This document shows, piece by piece, positions 9,930 to 17,522 of a DNA stretch of 64,000 nucleotides. Under the pieces are notes generated by a model. The model made no database searches. It had not been told where the DNA came from and saw only the letters and a list, made by a program, of their open reading frames with translations. Numbering within the stretch: the stretch's first letter is position 1; every line of letters begins with the position of its first letter. The stretch is from Pseudomonas karstica (GTDB lineage: Bacteria > Pseudomonadota > Gammaproteobacteria > Pseudomonadales > Pseudomonadaceae), in assembly GCF_009707515.1 (NCBI RefSeq), contig NZ_WLYI01000021.1, forward strand, positions 53,751 to 117,750, read 5' to 3'. Position numbers and translations under genes: made by a program.

Positions 9930-11135
9930 ATGACCCGTTCATTACGCGTCCTCTATATCAGCCTGTTCATGGCCTTGCTGCTCGCCTTGGGCGCTTGGTC
10001 GCTGCGCAGTTTCTTTGGCTTCAACACCAACGCTGATGCGACGGTGTTGAATGGTCGGTGGGCCAAGGCCGTCGAGACTCACTACGACGACGCGTTCCCG
10101 ATCAAGCGCCTGGGCACCAACCTCTGGGCGGCCCTGGACTACAAGCTGTTCAACGAAGGCCGTACCGGCGTGGTGCTGGGTCGCGACTATTGGTTGTACA
10201 GCGACGAAGAGTTCAACCCGACCGTCAACGAAGACCAGAACCTGCAAGGCAACTATGCACTGGTTGAAGGTGTGCGCCAGAAGCTCAAGGCCCGGGGCAT
10301 TCAACTGGTGATGGCCATCGTGCCGGCCAAGGTGCGCCTGTATCCGGAGCATCTGGGCGAGGTTCGCCCGGCAAGTATTCATGCCGGTCTCTATCAGGAC
10401 TTTCACACCCGTGTGGCGGCCGAAAACATCATCGCTCCGGACCTTTTGGGCCCGCTGCAACAGGCCAAGCTCCACGGCCAGCAAGTGTTCCTGCGCACCG
10501 ACTCCCACTGGACCCCGGATGGCGCGGAAGTCGCCGCCAGGCAACTGGCCAATACCATCGCCGCCAAGACACCGCTTAGCGGCAAGCCGCAGCGCTTTGT
10601 CACCGAGGCCGAGAACACCTCCCCGCATAAGGGCGACCTGCGCCTGTTCCTGCCGCTGGACCCACTGTTCGAAAACCTGATGCCGCCCAAGGAGCCCCTG
10701 CAAAAACGCGTGACCCATACCGTACAAACCAAGACTGACGGTGACAACACCTTGTTCGCCAACAACGAAATACCCGTGACTCTGGTGGGCACCAGTTACA
10801 GCGCCAACCCCAACTGGAATTTTGTCGGCGCCCTCAAGCAAGCCTTGGGCAGCGATGTCATCAACCATTCCAAAGACGGTCACGGCCCGATCCTGCCAAT
10901 GCTTAATTACCTGGAAAGTGATGACTTCAAGAACAGCCCGCCGCAGGTACTGATCTGGGAGTTTCCTGAACGTTATCTACCCGTGAACAACGAAATCGGC
11001 GACGCCGACCCCAAGTGGGTCGCACAGCTCAAACAAGCCGGTACGCGAGATCAACCCGGTGAAAGTCAGCCGGGCGTTGTACGATGGCAACCAGAAAGTC
11101 GGCGAGGTGAAACCAGTTGCGCTGGAGCGCGCTGA
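9930..11135 (+). CDS. algJ: Alginate O-acetyltransferase AlgJ, C-terminus replaced by out-of-frame algF sequence
   Basis: 401 residues. A single N-terminal membrane anchor (about 5-28) is followed by a periplasmic SGNH-like acetyltransferase domain that takes acetyl from AlgI. Catalytic features are TDSHWTPDGAE (Asp, His) and the serine in GTSYSANPNWNF. The family-like sequence runs to about EIGDADPKWVAQLK. The last 30 or so residues (TRDQPGESQP onwards) are Arg/Gly/Ser-rich and unlike the family. The same bases in another frame encode AlgF, so a deletion has fused the end of algJ to the middle of algF. The catalytic part is intact, so AlgJ could still work. GAGGGAG precedes the ATG. Confidence 0.85.
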   Translation: MTRSLRVLYISLFMALLLALGAWSLRSFFGFNTNADATVLNGRWAKAVETHYDDAFPIKRLGTNLWAALDYKLFNEGRTGVVLGRDYWLYSDEEFNPTVNEDQNLQGNYALVEGVRQKLKARGIQLVMAIVPAKVRLYPEHLGEVRPASIHAGLYQDFHTRVAAENIIAPDLLGPLQQAKLHGQQVFLRTDSHWTPDGAEVAARQLANTIAAKTPLSGKPQRFVTEAENTSPHKGDLRLFLPLDPLFENLMPPKEPLQKRVTHTVQTKTDGDNTLFANNEIPVTLVGTSYSANPNWNFVGALKQALGSDVINHSKDGHGPILPMLNYLESDDFKNSPPQVLIWEFPERYLPVNNEIGDADPKWVAQLKQAGTRDQPGESQPGVVRWQPESRRGETSCAGAR

Positions 11136-11160
11136 TCGCGTGAGCCAAAGCTGCAAGTGA
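11038..11160 (+). pseudogene. algF: Relic of algF overlapping the algJ 3' end
   Basis: In the frame whose codons start at 11041, the bases encode REINPVKVSRALYDG followed by QKVGEVKPVALERA, ending at the TGA 11158-11160. From memory this matches the C-terminal part of AlgF, the periplasmic alginate acetylation protein. The AlgF N-terminus, signal peptide and extreme C-terminus are gone. The frame enters straight from algJ without a start, so it cannot be expressed as AlgF. Its place between algJ and algA is exactly where algF belongs. Confidence 0.65.
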
Positions 11161-11191
11161 ACAGCTTTTAACTTGTGGATTGCAGCTTGCC
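11149..11191. repeat. AGCTGCAAG-type inverted repeat between algF relic and algA
   Basis: AGCTGCAAGT and a downstream inverted GCAGCTTGC core form an imperfect hairpin. It resembles the larger inverted pair at 25468-25600. It terminates the algF relic, so it marks that scar. Confidence 0.5.
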
Positions 11192-11221
11192 GCTGAACTG
11201 CCCCACTCCAGGAGATCCCCC

Positions 11222-12655
11222 ATGATTCCAGTCATCCTTTGCGGTGGTAATGGCTCACGTCTTTGGCCGCTTTCCCGCAAACAGTTTCCCAAGCAGTTCC
11301 TGGCGCTGAGCGGCGAACACACCCTGTTTCAACAAACCCTCGAACGCCTGGTGTTCGAGGGCATGGACGCGCCTATCGTGGTCTGCAACAAGGACCACCG
11401 CTTCATCGTCAACGAGCAACTGAGCGCCCTCAACCTGGATAGCCTGCGCATCCTGATGGAGCCCTTTGGCCGCAACACCGCACCGGCCGTGGCGTTGACC
11501 GCGATGATGCTGGTCAATGAAGGACGTGACGAGTTGATGCTGGTGCTGCCAGCCGACCACGTCCTGGACGATCAGAAAGCCTTGCAACACGCCCTGGCCC
11601 TGGCCACCGTGGCGGCCGAGCGTGGCGAGATGGTGCTGTTCGGCGTACCGGCTACCCGGCCCGAAACCGGCTATGGCTACATCAAGTCGACCAACGATTC
11701 GCTGCTGCCCGAAGGCGTGAGCCGAGTGTCGCAGTTCGTCGAGAAGCCCGATGAGAAACGCGCCACCGAGTTCGTCAACAATGGTGGCTATTTTTGGAAC
11801 AGCGGCATGTTCCTGTTCCGCGCCAGCCGCTTTCTCGAAGAACTGAAAAAATACGACCCGGACATCTACGACACCTGCCTGCTGACCCTCGAACGCAGCG
11901 AGCAAACCGCCGAGACCGTGATTCTGGACGAAGCCACCTTCGCCTGCTGCCCGGACAACTCCATCGACTACGCAGTGATGGAAAAAACCCAACGCGCCTG
12001 CGTGGTGCCGTTGAACGCCGGCTGGAGCGATGTGGGTTGCTGGGCATCGCTGTGGGAGGCCAATAAAAAAGACGTCAACGGTAATGTCACCAAGGGCGAC
12101 GTAGTGATCCAGGACAGTCGCAACTGCATGATCCATGGCAACGACAAATTGGTGTCGGTGATCGGCCTGGACAACATCGTGGTAGTGCAAACCAAGGACG
12201 CGATGATGATCGCCCACAAGGACAAGGTCCAGGGCGTCAAGCAGATGGTCAATACCCTCAACGAACAGGGCCGTAGCGAGACCCAGGACCACTACGAAGT
12301 CTATCGTCCGTGGGGCTCCTACGACTCGGTGGGCATGGGCGAGCGTTTTCAGGTCAAGCATATCTCGGTCAAGCCGGGGGCGTGCCTGTCGTTGCAGATG
12401 CACCACCATCGCGCCGAACACTGGATCGTGATCAGCGGCACCGCCGAAGTGACCTGTGGCGAGAACGTGTTTCTTCTCACGGAAAACCAGTCCACCTACA
12501 TCCCGATCGCCTCGGTGCACCGTTTGCGTAACCCTGGGAAGATCCCATTGGAGATCATTGAGGTGCAGTCGGGCAGCTATTTGGGCGAAGACGATATCGA
12601 GCGGTTTGAAGATATCTACGGCCGCTCAACGCTGATTGAACGCGGGGGTCGGTGA
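11222..12655 (+). CDS. algA: Mannose-6-phosphate isomerase / mannose-1-phosphate guanylyltransferase AlgA
   Basis: 477-residue bifunctional cytoplasmic enzyme making mannose-6-phosphate from fructose-6-phosphate and GDP-mannose from mannose-1-phosphate. The N-terminal nucleotidyltransferase shows GGNGSRLWPLSRKQFPKQFL and FVEKPDEKRA. The C-terminal cupin-type isomerase shows QMHHHRAEHWIVISGTAEVT. GGAGA six bases before the ATG at 11222 fixes the start. Sequence and position fit alginate-operon AlgA, but GDP-mannose also feeds other polysaccharides, which may explain why it stays intact while its neighbours decayed. PslB/WbpW-type paralogues are the alternative name. Confidence 0.9.
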   Translation: MIPVILCGGNGSRLWPLSRKQFPKQFLALSGEHTLFQQTLERLVFEGMDAPIVVCNKDHRFIVNEQLSALNLDSLRILMEPFGRNTAPAVALTAMMLVNEGRDELMLVLPADHVLDDQKALQHALALATVAAERGEMVLFGVPATRPETGYGYIKSTNDSLLPEGVSRVSQFVEKPDEKRATEFVNNGGYFWNSGMFLFRASRFLEELKKYDPDIYDTCLLTLERSEQTAETVILDEATFACCPDNSIDYAVMEKTQRACVVPLNAGWSDVGCWASLWEANKKDVNGNVTKGDVVIQDSRNCMIHGNDKLVSVIGLDNIVVVQTKDAMMIAHKDKVQGVKQMVNTLNEQGRSETQDHYEVYRPWGSYDSVGMGERFQVKHISVKPGACLSLQMHHHRAEHWIVISGTAEVTCGENVFLLTENQSTYIPIASVHRLRNPGKIPLEIIEVQSGSYLGEDDIERFEDIYGRSTLIERGGR

Positions 12656-12810
12656 AACCACCGCACAATAACTAGAGTCGCACAAGAAACCCCCATCCAG
12701 CCGACGGCATCCCCTATCCGCAGCCAGTTGGGCGGGGCTGATCGTTCCCCCTCTTTTGCTCGTTAATCCACCCACAGGTACGATGGTTCATTCATCCGCG
12801 AGGCTGTCAT

Positions 12811-13275
12811 ATGTTCTTCGGCGTTTTACTGATCATCACCTGGCTGGTCCTGCTGCTGCGCTATCCGGCCAAGGCCTTGCCCGTGTCCCTGGCGGCACTG
12901 GCCGGCCTGGGGCTGGTGGCGCTCTGGGTGGTGTGGTCGGATAACCGCGAAGCCCGGCAATTGGCACAGTTGGAGTTGCGCATCAGCTACGCGCCCGGGC
13001 AATGTCCGGCAGACCGCCCCTTGCAACTCAAACTGCACAACGGCAACGACGTGCCCCTGACCGAATTGCGCTGGCGCCTCGCTGCCTATGCGCCAGGCGA
13101 CACGATCAACCTGGCCGACAATGTCTACACCGCCCCGCGCTATCGCGGCCCTGGCGAGTTACAGGCCGGCGGCGTCTGGGACGACTGCCTGCCAGTCCCG
13201 CCGCTACGCCCCGGCTATCGCCCGCAAACCCTGGAGTTTCGCGCCGAGTATTTGCAAGGCAGTTTCTCCGATTAA
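12811..13275 (+). CDS. Small membrane-anchored protein of unknown function
   Basis: 154 residues. Two hydrophobic helices fill the first 40 residues (FFGVLLIITWLVLLL and VSLAALAGLGLVALWVVW). A soluble, probably periplasmic domain of about 110 residues follows, with single cysteines in APGQC and WDDC that could pair. GAGG lies seven bases before the ATG. I do not recognise a function. It is followed 21 bases later by the broken dehydrogenase gene in the same direction, so the two may be cotranscribed. Confidence 0.7.
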   Translation: MFFGVLLIITWLVLLLRYPAKALPVSLAALAGLGLVALWVVWSDNREARQLAQLELRISYAPGQCPADRPLQLKLHNGNDVPLTELRWRLAAYAPGDTINLADNVYTAPRYRGPGELQAGGVWDDCLPVPPLRPGYRPQTLEFRAEYLQGSFSD

Positions 13276-13296
13276 ATAACGACAAAGGACTGATAC

Positions 13297-14108
13297 ATGC
13301 CCAACGTACTCATCACCGGTTGCTCCAGCGGCATTGGCCGTGCACTGGCCGACGCCTTCAAAACCGCCGGTTATGACGTATGGGCCACCGCCCGTCGCGC
13401 CGAAGATGTCACGGCATTGGTCACGGCCGGTTTACCGCCGTGCAACTGGACGTCAACGACGGTGCTGCACTCAAGACATTGGCAGAACAAGTCGGCGAGC
13501 TGGATGTGCTGATCAACAACGCAGGTTACGGCGCCATGGGCCCGTTGCTCGATGGTGGCACCCAGGCGATGCAGCAGCAGTTCGAGACCAATGTGTTTTC
13601 CATCGTCGGCGTGACCCAGGCACTGTTCCCCGTCCTGCGCCGCCACAAGGGTCTGGTGGTGAATATCGGCAGCGTTTCCGGTGTGCTGGTGACGCCGTTT
13701 GCCGGCGCCTACTGCGCCTCAAAGGCCGCCGTACATGCCTTGAGCGATGCCCTGCGCATGGAGCTGGCACCGTTTGGCGTGCGGGTGATGGAAGTCCAGC
13801 CGGGCGCCATCGACACCCACTTTGCAAAAAACGCCGGGGCCCAGGCTGAGTTGCTGATCAGCGAACAGTCGCCCTGGTGGCCGCTGCGCGACAGCATCCG
13901 AGCGCGGGCGAAAGCATCCCAGGACAAGCCGACACCAGCTCGAGAATTTGCCGCCGATGTGCTCAAGGCCGTGCAACAGCACACACCACCGCGGCTGTTG
14001 CGCTCGGGTAACGGCAGCCGAGCGTTGCCGTGGATGGCGACGTTGTTGCCCAAGGGGTTGTTGGAGACAGTACTGAAGAAGCGTTTTGGACTGGATAAAG
14101 GGTTGTAA
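13297..14108 (+). pseudogene. Short-chain dehydrogenase/reductase, frameshifted
   Basis: SDR-family NAD(P)-dependent oxidoreductase split between two frames. The first frame gives MPNVLITGCSSGIGRALADA, with the TGxxxGIG cofactor motif, up to VTALVTAG. The second continues with FTAVQLDVND, NNAGYGAMGP, YCASKAAVHALSDALRMELA (the YxxxK catalytic pair) and the normal C-terminus. One extra T in the run at 13431-13433 would restore a single protein of about 270 residues. This is therefore a one-base deletion in a short T-run: a recent mutation or a sequencing error. The substrate cannot be told. Confidence 0.85.
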
Positions 14109-14131
14109 CTCTAGCATCTCGCCGCCCCGCT

Positions 14132-14261
14132 CGTTCCCATGCTCCGCGTGGGAATGCCTCTTGGGACGCTCCGCGTCCCGCCAGTCGCGCACGACTCAAG
14201 CCTTGTGCAAGGTGTGACGCAGAGCGTCACGGGCTGCATTCCCACGCGGAGCGTGGGAACG
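14132..14261. repeat. Composite palindromic repeat, copy 2
   Basis: The outer arms at 14132-14157 and 14236-14261 are 26-base inverted copies with one mismatch, each itself palindromic around CCACGC..GCGTGG. Inner palindromes are GGGACGCTCCGCGTCCC and GTGACGCAGAGCGTCAC. It is related to the copy at 8220-8321 and lies between convergent genes, where it might also act in termination. Confidence 0.8.
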
Positions 14262-14267
14262 ATCAGA

Positions 14268-15128
14268 CTAGTTCTGTGCCTGCTTGACGATCACCGTGCA
14301 GGTAATCCCCGCTGCCAACAGCACCCCCTCCGGTACTTCATCAATGTGAATCCGCACCGGCACCCGCTGGGCCAGGCGCACCCAGTTGAAGGTCGGGTTC
14401 ACATCGGCAATCAGTTCTCGGCTCTCGGGGTTGTCACGGTCGTAGATGCCACGGGAGATGCTTTCCACGTGGCCCTTGAGGGTTTCGCCGCTCATCAGTT
14501 GCATGTCGGCTTTATCACCGACTTTCACGTGGGGTAGCTTGGTTTCTTCGAAGAAGCCATAGACCCAGAACGAATTCATATCCACCACCGCCATCTTCGC
14601 TTCACCGATGCGTGCGTAGTCGCCACGATGCACGTTGAGGTTGGTGACGTAGCCATCCACCGCCGCCAGCACTTGCGTGCGCTTGAGATTCAGCTCGGCC
14701 GCTTCAAGTTGTGCCCGCGCGTGTTGGTAGTCGGCCAGGGCTGAATCGGCAATATTGCTGGCGTCGTCGCGGTTTTCCCTGGAGATCACCAGCGCATCAA
14801 GATCGGCACGGCGATGGGCATTGACCTTGCGCATCTCCCAGGTAGCTTTGCGGGACGCTACCAGCGACTGTGCCTGCTTCACGGCGATCCGGTAGTGCTC
14901 GGGGTCGATCTGCATCAGCAGGTCACCCTTTTTCACCAATTGGTTGTCGCGCACCGGGACATTCACCACCTCGCCGGTGACGTCAGCGGCCACATTGATG
15001 ATGTCGGCGCGCACCCGACCATCCCGGGTCCAGGGGGTTTGCATGTAATGCACCCACAACGTGCGGCCAATCCAGATCGCCAGGGCCAGCACCAGCAGGG
15101 TTGCGAGCAGGCTGAAAAACTTTTTCAT
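14268..15128 (-). CDS. HlyD/EmrA-family periplasmic adaptor subunit (AaeA-like)
   Basis: 286-residue membrane-fusion protein. One N-terminal membrane helix (about 5-27) is followed by a periplasmic barrel-sandwich part (VAADVTGEVVNVPVRDNQLV, VDGYVTNLNVHRGDYARIG) split by an alpha-helical hairpin, then a beta-barrel. It would link the FUSC inner-membrane pump to the outer-membrane factor. Last gene of a four-gene operon (outer-membrane factor, FUSC, DUF1656, adaptor), ten bases after the DUF1656 gene. By similarity to AaeAB the substrates may be aromatic acids, an inference. Confidence 0.88.
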   Translation of the reverse strand: MKKFFSLLATLLVLALAIWIGRTLWVHYMQTPWTRDGRVRADIINVAADVTGEVVNVPVRDNQLVKKGDLLMQIDPEHYRIAVKQAQSLVASRKATWEMRKVNAHRRADLDALVISRENRDDASNIADSALADYQHARAQLEAAELNLKRTQVLAAVDGYVTNLNVHRGDYARIGEAKMAVVDMNSFWVYGFFEETKLPHVKVGDKADMQLMSGETLKGHVESISRGIYDRDNPESRELIADVNPTFNWVRLAQRVPVRIHIDEVPEGVLLAAGITCTVIVKQAQN

Positions 15129-15138
15129 CAGGGCATTC

Positions 15139-15339
15139 TCAACGGTAGACAGTCAGCGCCAGGGCGCCGAAAAGACAGGTGAACAGGCTCAGGCGCAGCA
15201 GCGCCGGGTGCCAGAAAAAACGGTACAGGTCAAAGCCGGCCAGAAAGCGATCCAGGGCCCAGGCCAATCCCGCCGCGATGAAAAACATCAGGGTCATGGT
15301 CGGCATATAGATGCCGTGGAAAGCGATTTCACGAGGCAT
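15139..15339 (-). CDS. DUF1656 small membrane protein (AaeX-like)
   Basis: 66-residue protein with two membrane helices (about 9-28 and 45-63), starting MPREIAFHGIYMPT. Proteins of this family nearly always sit between a FUSC pump and its HlyD adaptor; the molecular role is unknown. The start overlaps the FUSC stop by 11 bases, pointing to translational coupling. Confidence 0.88.
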   Translation of the reverse strand: MPREIAFHGIYMPTMTLMFFIAAGLAWALDRFLAGFDLYRFFWHPALLRLSLFTCLFGALALTVYR

Positions 15340-17512
15340 GAGCGGGTCCGGATGGGTTGAGAGCGGCCAGGGGCGATTGCGGGTCCAGCAAGGACGTGCG
15401 GATAAAGTGCAGGTAGCTTTTCACCCGGCGCAGGGCCGAGGTATCGAAATGCGGGGCGAAGGGTTCGTCGGTGGCCTGGACCTGGCTGATGGCGTGGTCC
15501 ACGGCGCTCAGGCCACGCTCCAGGTTGCTGGCACTGGGTTGCAGGAACAGCCGCACCAGGGAACGGCCCATCACCCGGATCGCCTGGCGCCAGGGCTGGG
15601 ATTCGGCGTACGCCGGGTGTACCGGCAGAATGGCCTGCTCCTTACGCAGCTCAATAATGGCGTGGCCGACTTCCAGCACCACGAACATCCAGCGCAACAG
15701 ATCACGCTGCACTTGCGGTTGGCCGGCGGCCAGGCCGTAAGCCTGGTGCAGCAAATCCCGCGTGCGGCTTTCAAGGCGTGAGGCCAGGCCCTTGAGTTTG
15801 CCGCTGATGGCGTAGACCACTTGTTCACGCAGGTCCTGCTCCAGGCGGCGCCACAACCAGCGGCTGTTGGGCGGCAGGATGATCGCGCCTGCTGCCGCAC
15901 ACACCAACATACCGATGATCATGGCGATGTAGTCGTTGATAAAGGTGTAGGGGTTGTAGACCGTCAAGTTGTCCGGCACCGAGCCGGTGCTGAAGAAAAT
16001 CAGCAGGCCCAGGCCGACACCCGCATATTTGGGCCGCGAGGAGAGGAATGCACCCAGTACGATCACCGGCGCGAGCATCACGCACAACAGTGGAAAACCG
16101 TCGATCAAAGGGAAGACGAAGAACATCTCGACAAACCCCACCAACGCGCCGATCAAGGTGCCGCAGGCCATCTGGAACGCCATGCGTTTGGGGTTCGGCG
16201 TGGCAGCCGACAGCCCCACGGTGGCCGCCGCGATCAAGGTCATGGTGGCACCGCTGGGCCAGGCCGTCGCCACCCAGTAGCTGCCCAGTATCACCAGGAT
16301 GAAGGTCGCGCGGATCCCCGAGGCGGCACAGGCCAGCCAATTGGCTTTGGGGGTGAAAGGTTCGTCCCACAGTTCGCGTTCATGGCTGTGCTCGGCCAGG
16401 GATGCGTGGGTCTGTGCATAATTGTGCAGGTCATCGACGAAGCGATACAACAGCTCATAGGCGGTATGAAAATCCAGTTGTTCAGCATCGCTTGGGGCAC
16501 TTTCCTGGAACCGCGCCCGCAGGCTGCGCACCTTGGTGGGCAAGCCTTCCTTGTAGGCTGCCAGTAGGCTGACGAGGCGCTCGGCATCAGGGCTGGTGAG
16601 AGCACGACCACTGAAGTTATCGAGCAACTCGGTCAGGTCTTGCAGGCCCGGCTTGATGGCCCCCACCACATGGTCAGCCTCGTGGCTGCGCAAACGTTCC
16701 AGCAATTGGTGCAAGGCATTGAAGCGCGTAGTGATGCCCATGAATTCACTGTTCAACCGGCTGAGGCGACCATTGCGCCGACGCATATGTGGGTCTTCGA
16801 ACACCGTAACGCTGCGCAGCCCTTCCAGGCCCACGGCTTCGGCGATAAACCGCACATTGCTGCGTTCAAACCCTTCGCGCGGGCTACGTCCTCGCAGCCC
16901 ATCGGTGACAAACAGCGCGAACGTCCCGAAGCGCTGGTACAAGGCATTACGCATGGCCGCGCTGGCGCTTTGCGGCAGGACCGCGGCGCTGACCACCGTG
17001 GCACAGAGAATCCCCAGGGAGATTTCCAGTACCCGCCACACTGCCGCCATAAAGGCCCCGTCCGGGTGGGCCAAGGCCGGCAAGCCGACCATTGCCGCCG
17101 TGTAGCCGGCCAGCACAAAACCATAGGCGCGAAAGTTGCGATAGCGCGCGGCACCGGCCGTGCACAGGCCTACCCAAATCGCCAGTGAGCCAAGGAACAA
17201 CTCGGTGTTCTGTGCAAACAAGGCGATCAAGAACACCATCACCGCCGAGCCGGCCAAAGTGCCGAGGAAGCGATAGAAACTCTTGGCGAACACTTGGCCG
17301 CTTTGGGGCTGCATGACGATAAACACAGTGATCATCGCGGTGCGCGGTTGTGGCAACTCCAGGCGCATGGCCAGCCACAGGGTCAGGAACCCGGCAATCA
17401 GCACCTTGAAGATGTAGACCCAGGTCACGCCATCACTGCGTGCCCAGTCAAAAAAGCCACGGCGCCACTCAAGTGAATGCAGCCAGCGCAGCGGTGCAGG
17501 CAAGGAAGTCAT
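15329..17512 (-). CDS. FUSC-family inner-membrane efflux protein (AaeB-like)
   Basis: 727-residue pump of the fusaric acid resistance/aromatic acid exporter family. Two hydrophobic blocks of several helices each (about 30-180 and 395-550) are separated and followed by long soluble regions, as in AaeB. It should export small organic acids together with the neighbouring adaptor and outer-membrane factor. It begins 10 bases after the outer-membrane factor gene ends. Substrate unknown; hydroxybenzoate-like acids or fusaric acid are possibilities from the family only. Confidence 0.88.
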   Translation of the reverse strand: MTSLPAPLRWLHSLEWRRGFFDWARSDGVTWVYIFKVLIAGFLTLWLAMRLELPQPRTAMITVFIVMQPQSGQVFAKSFYRFLGTLAGSAVMVFLIALFAQNTELFLGSLAIWVGLCTAGAARYRNFRAYGFVLAGYTAAMVGLPALAHPDGAFMAAVWRVLEISLGILCATVVSAAVLPQSASAAMRNALYQRFGTFALFVTDGLRGRSPREGFERSNVRFIAEAVGLEGLRSVTVFEDPHMRRRNGRLSRLNSEFMGITTRFNALHQLLERLRSHEADHVVGAIKPGLQDLTELLDNFSGRALTSPDAERLVSLLAAYKEGLPTKVRSLRARFQESAPSDAEQLDFHTAYELLYRFVDDLHNYAQTHASLAEHSHERELWDEPFTPKANWLACAASGIRATFILVILGSYWVATAWPSGATMTLIAAATVGLSAATPNPKRMAFQMACGTLIGALVGFVEMFFVFPLIDGFPLLCVMLAPVIVLGAFLSSRPKYAGVGLGLLIFFSTGSVPDNLTVYNPYTFINDYIAMIIGMLVCAAAGAIILPPNSRWLWRRLEQDLREQVVYAISGKLKGLASRLESRTRDLLHQAYGLAAGQPQVQRDLLRWMFVVLEVGHAIIELRKEQAILPVHPAYAESQPWRQAIRVMGRSLVRLFLQPSASNLERGLSAVDHAISQVQATDEPFAPHFDTSALRRVKSYLHFIRTSLLDPQSPLAALNPSGPAHAS

Positions 17513-17522
17513 GACGTCCTAC

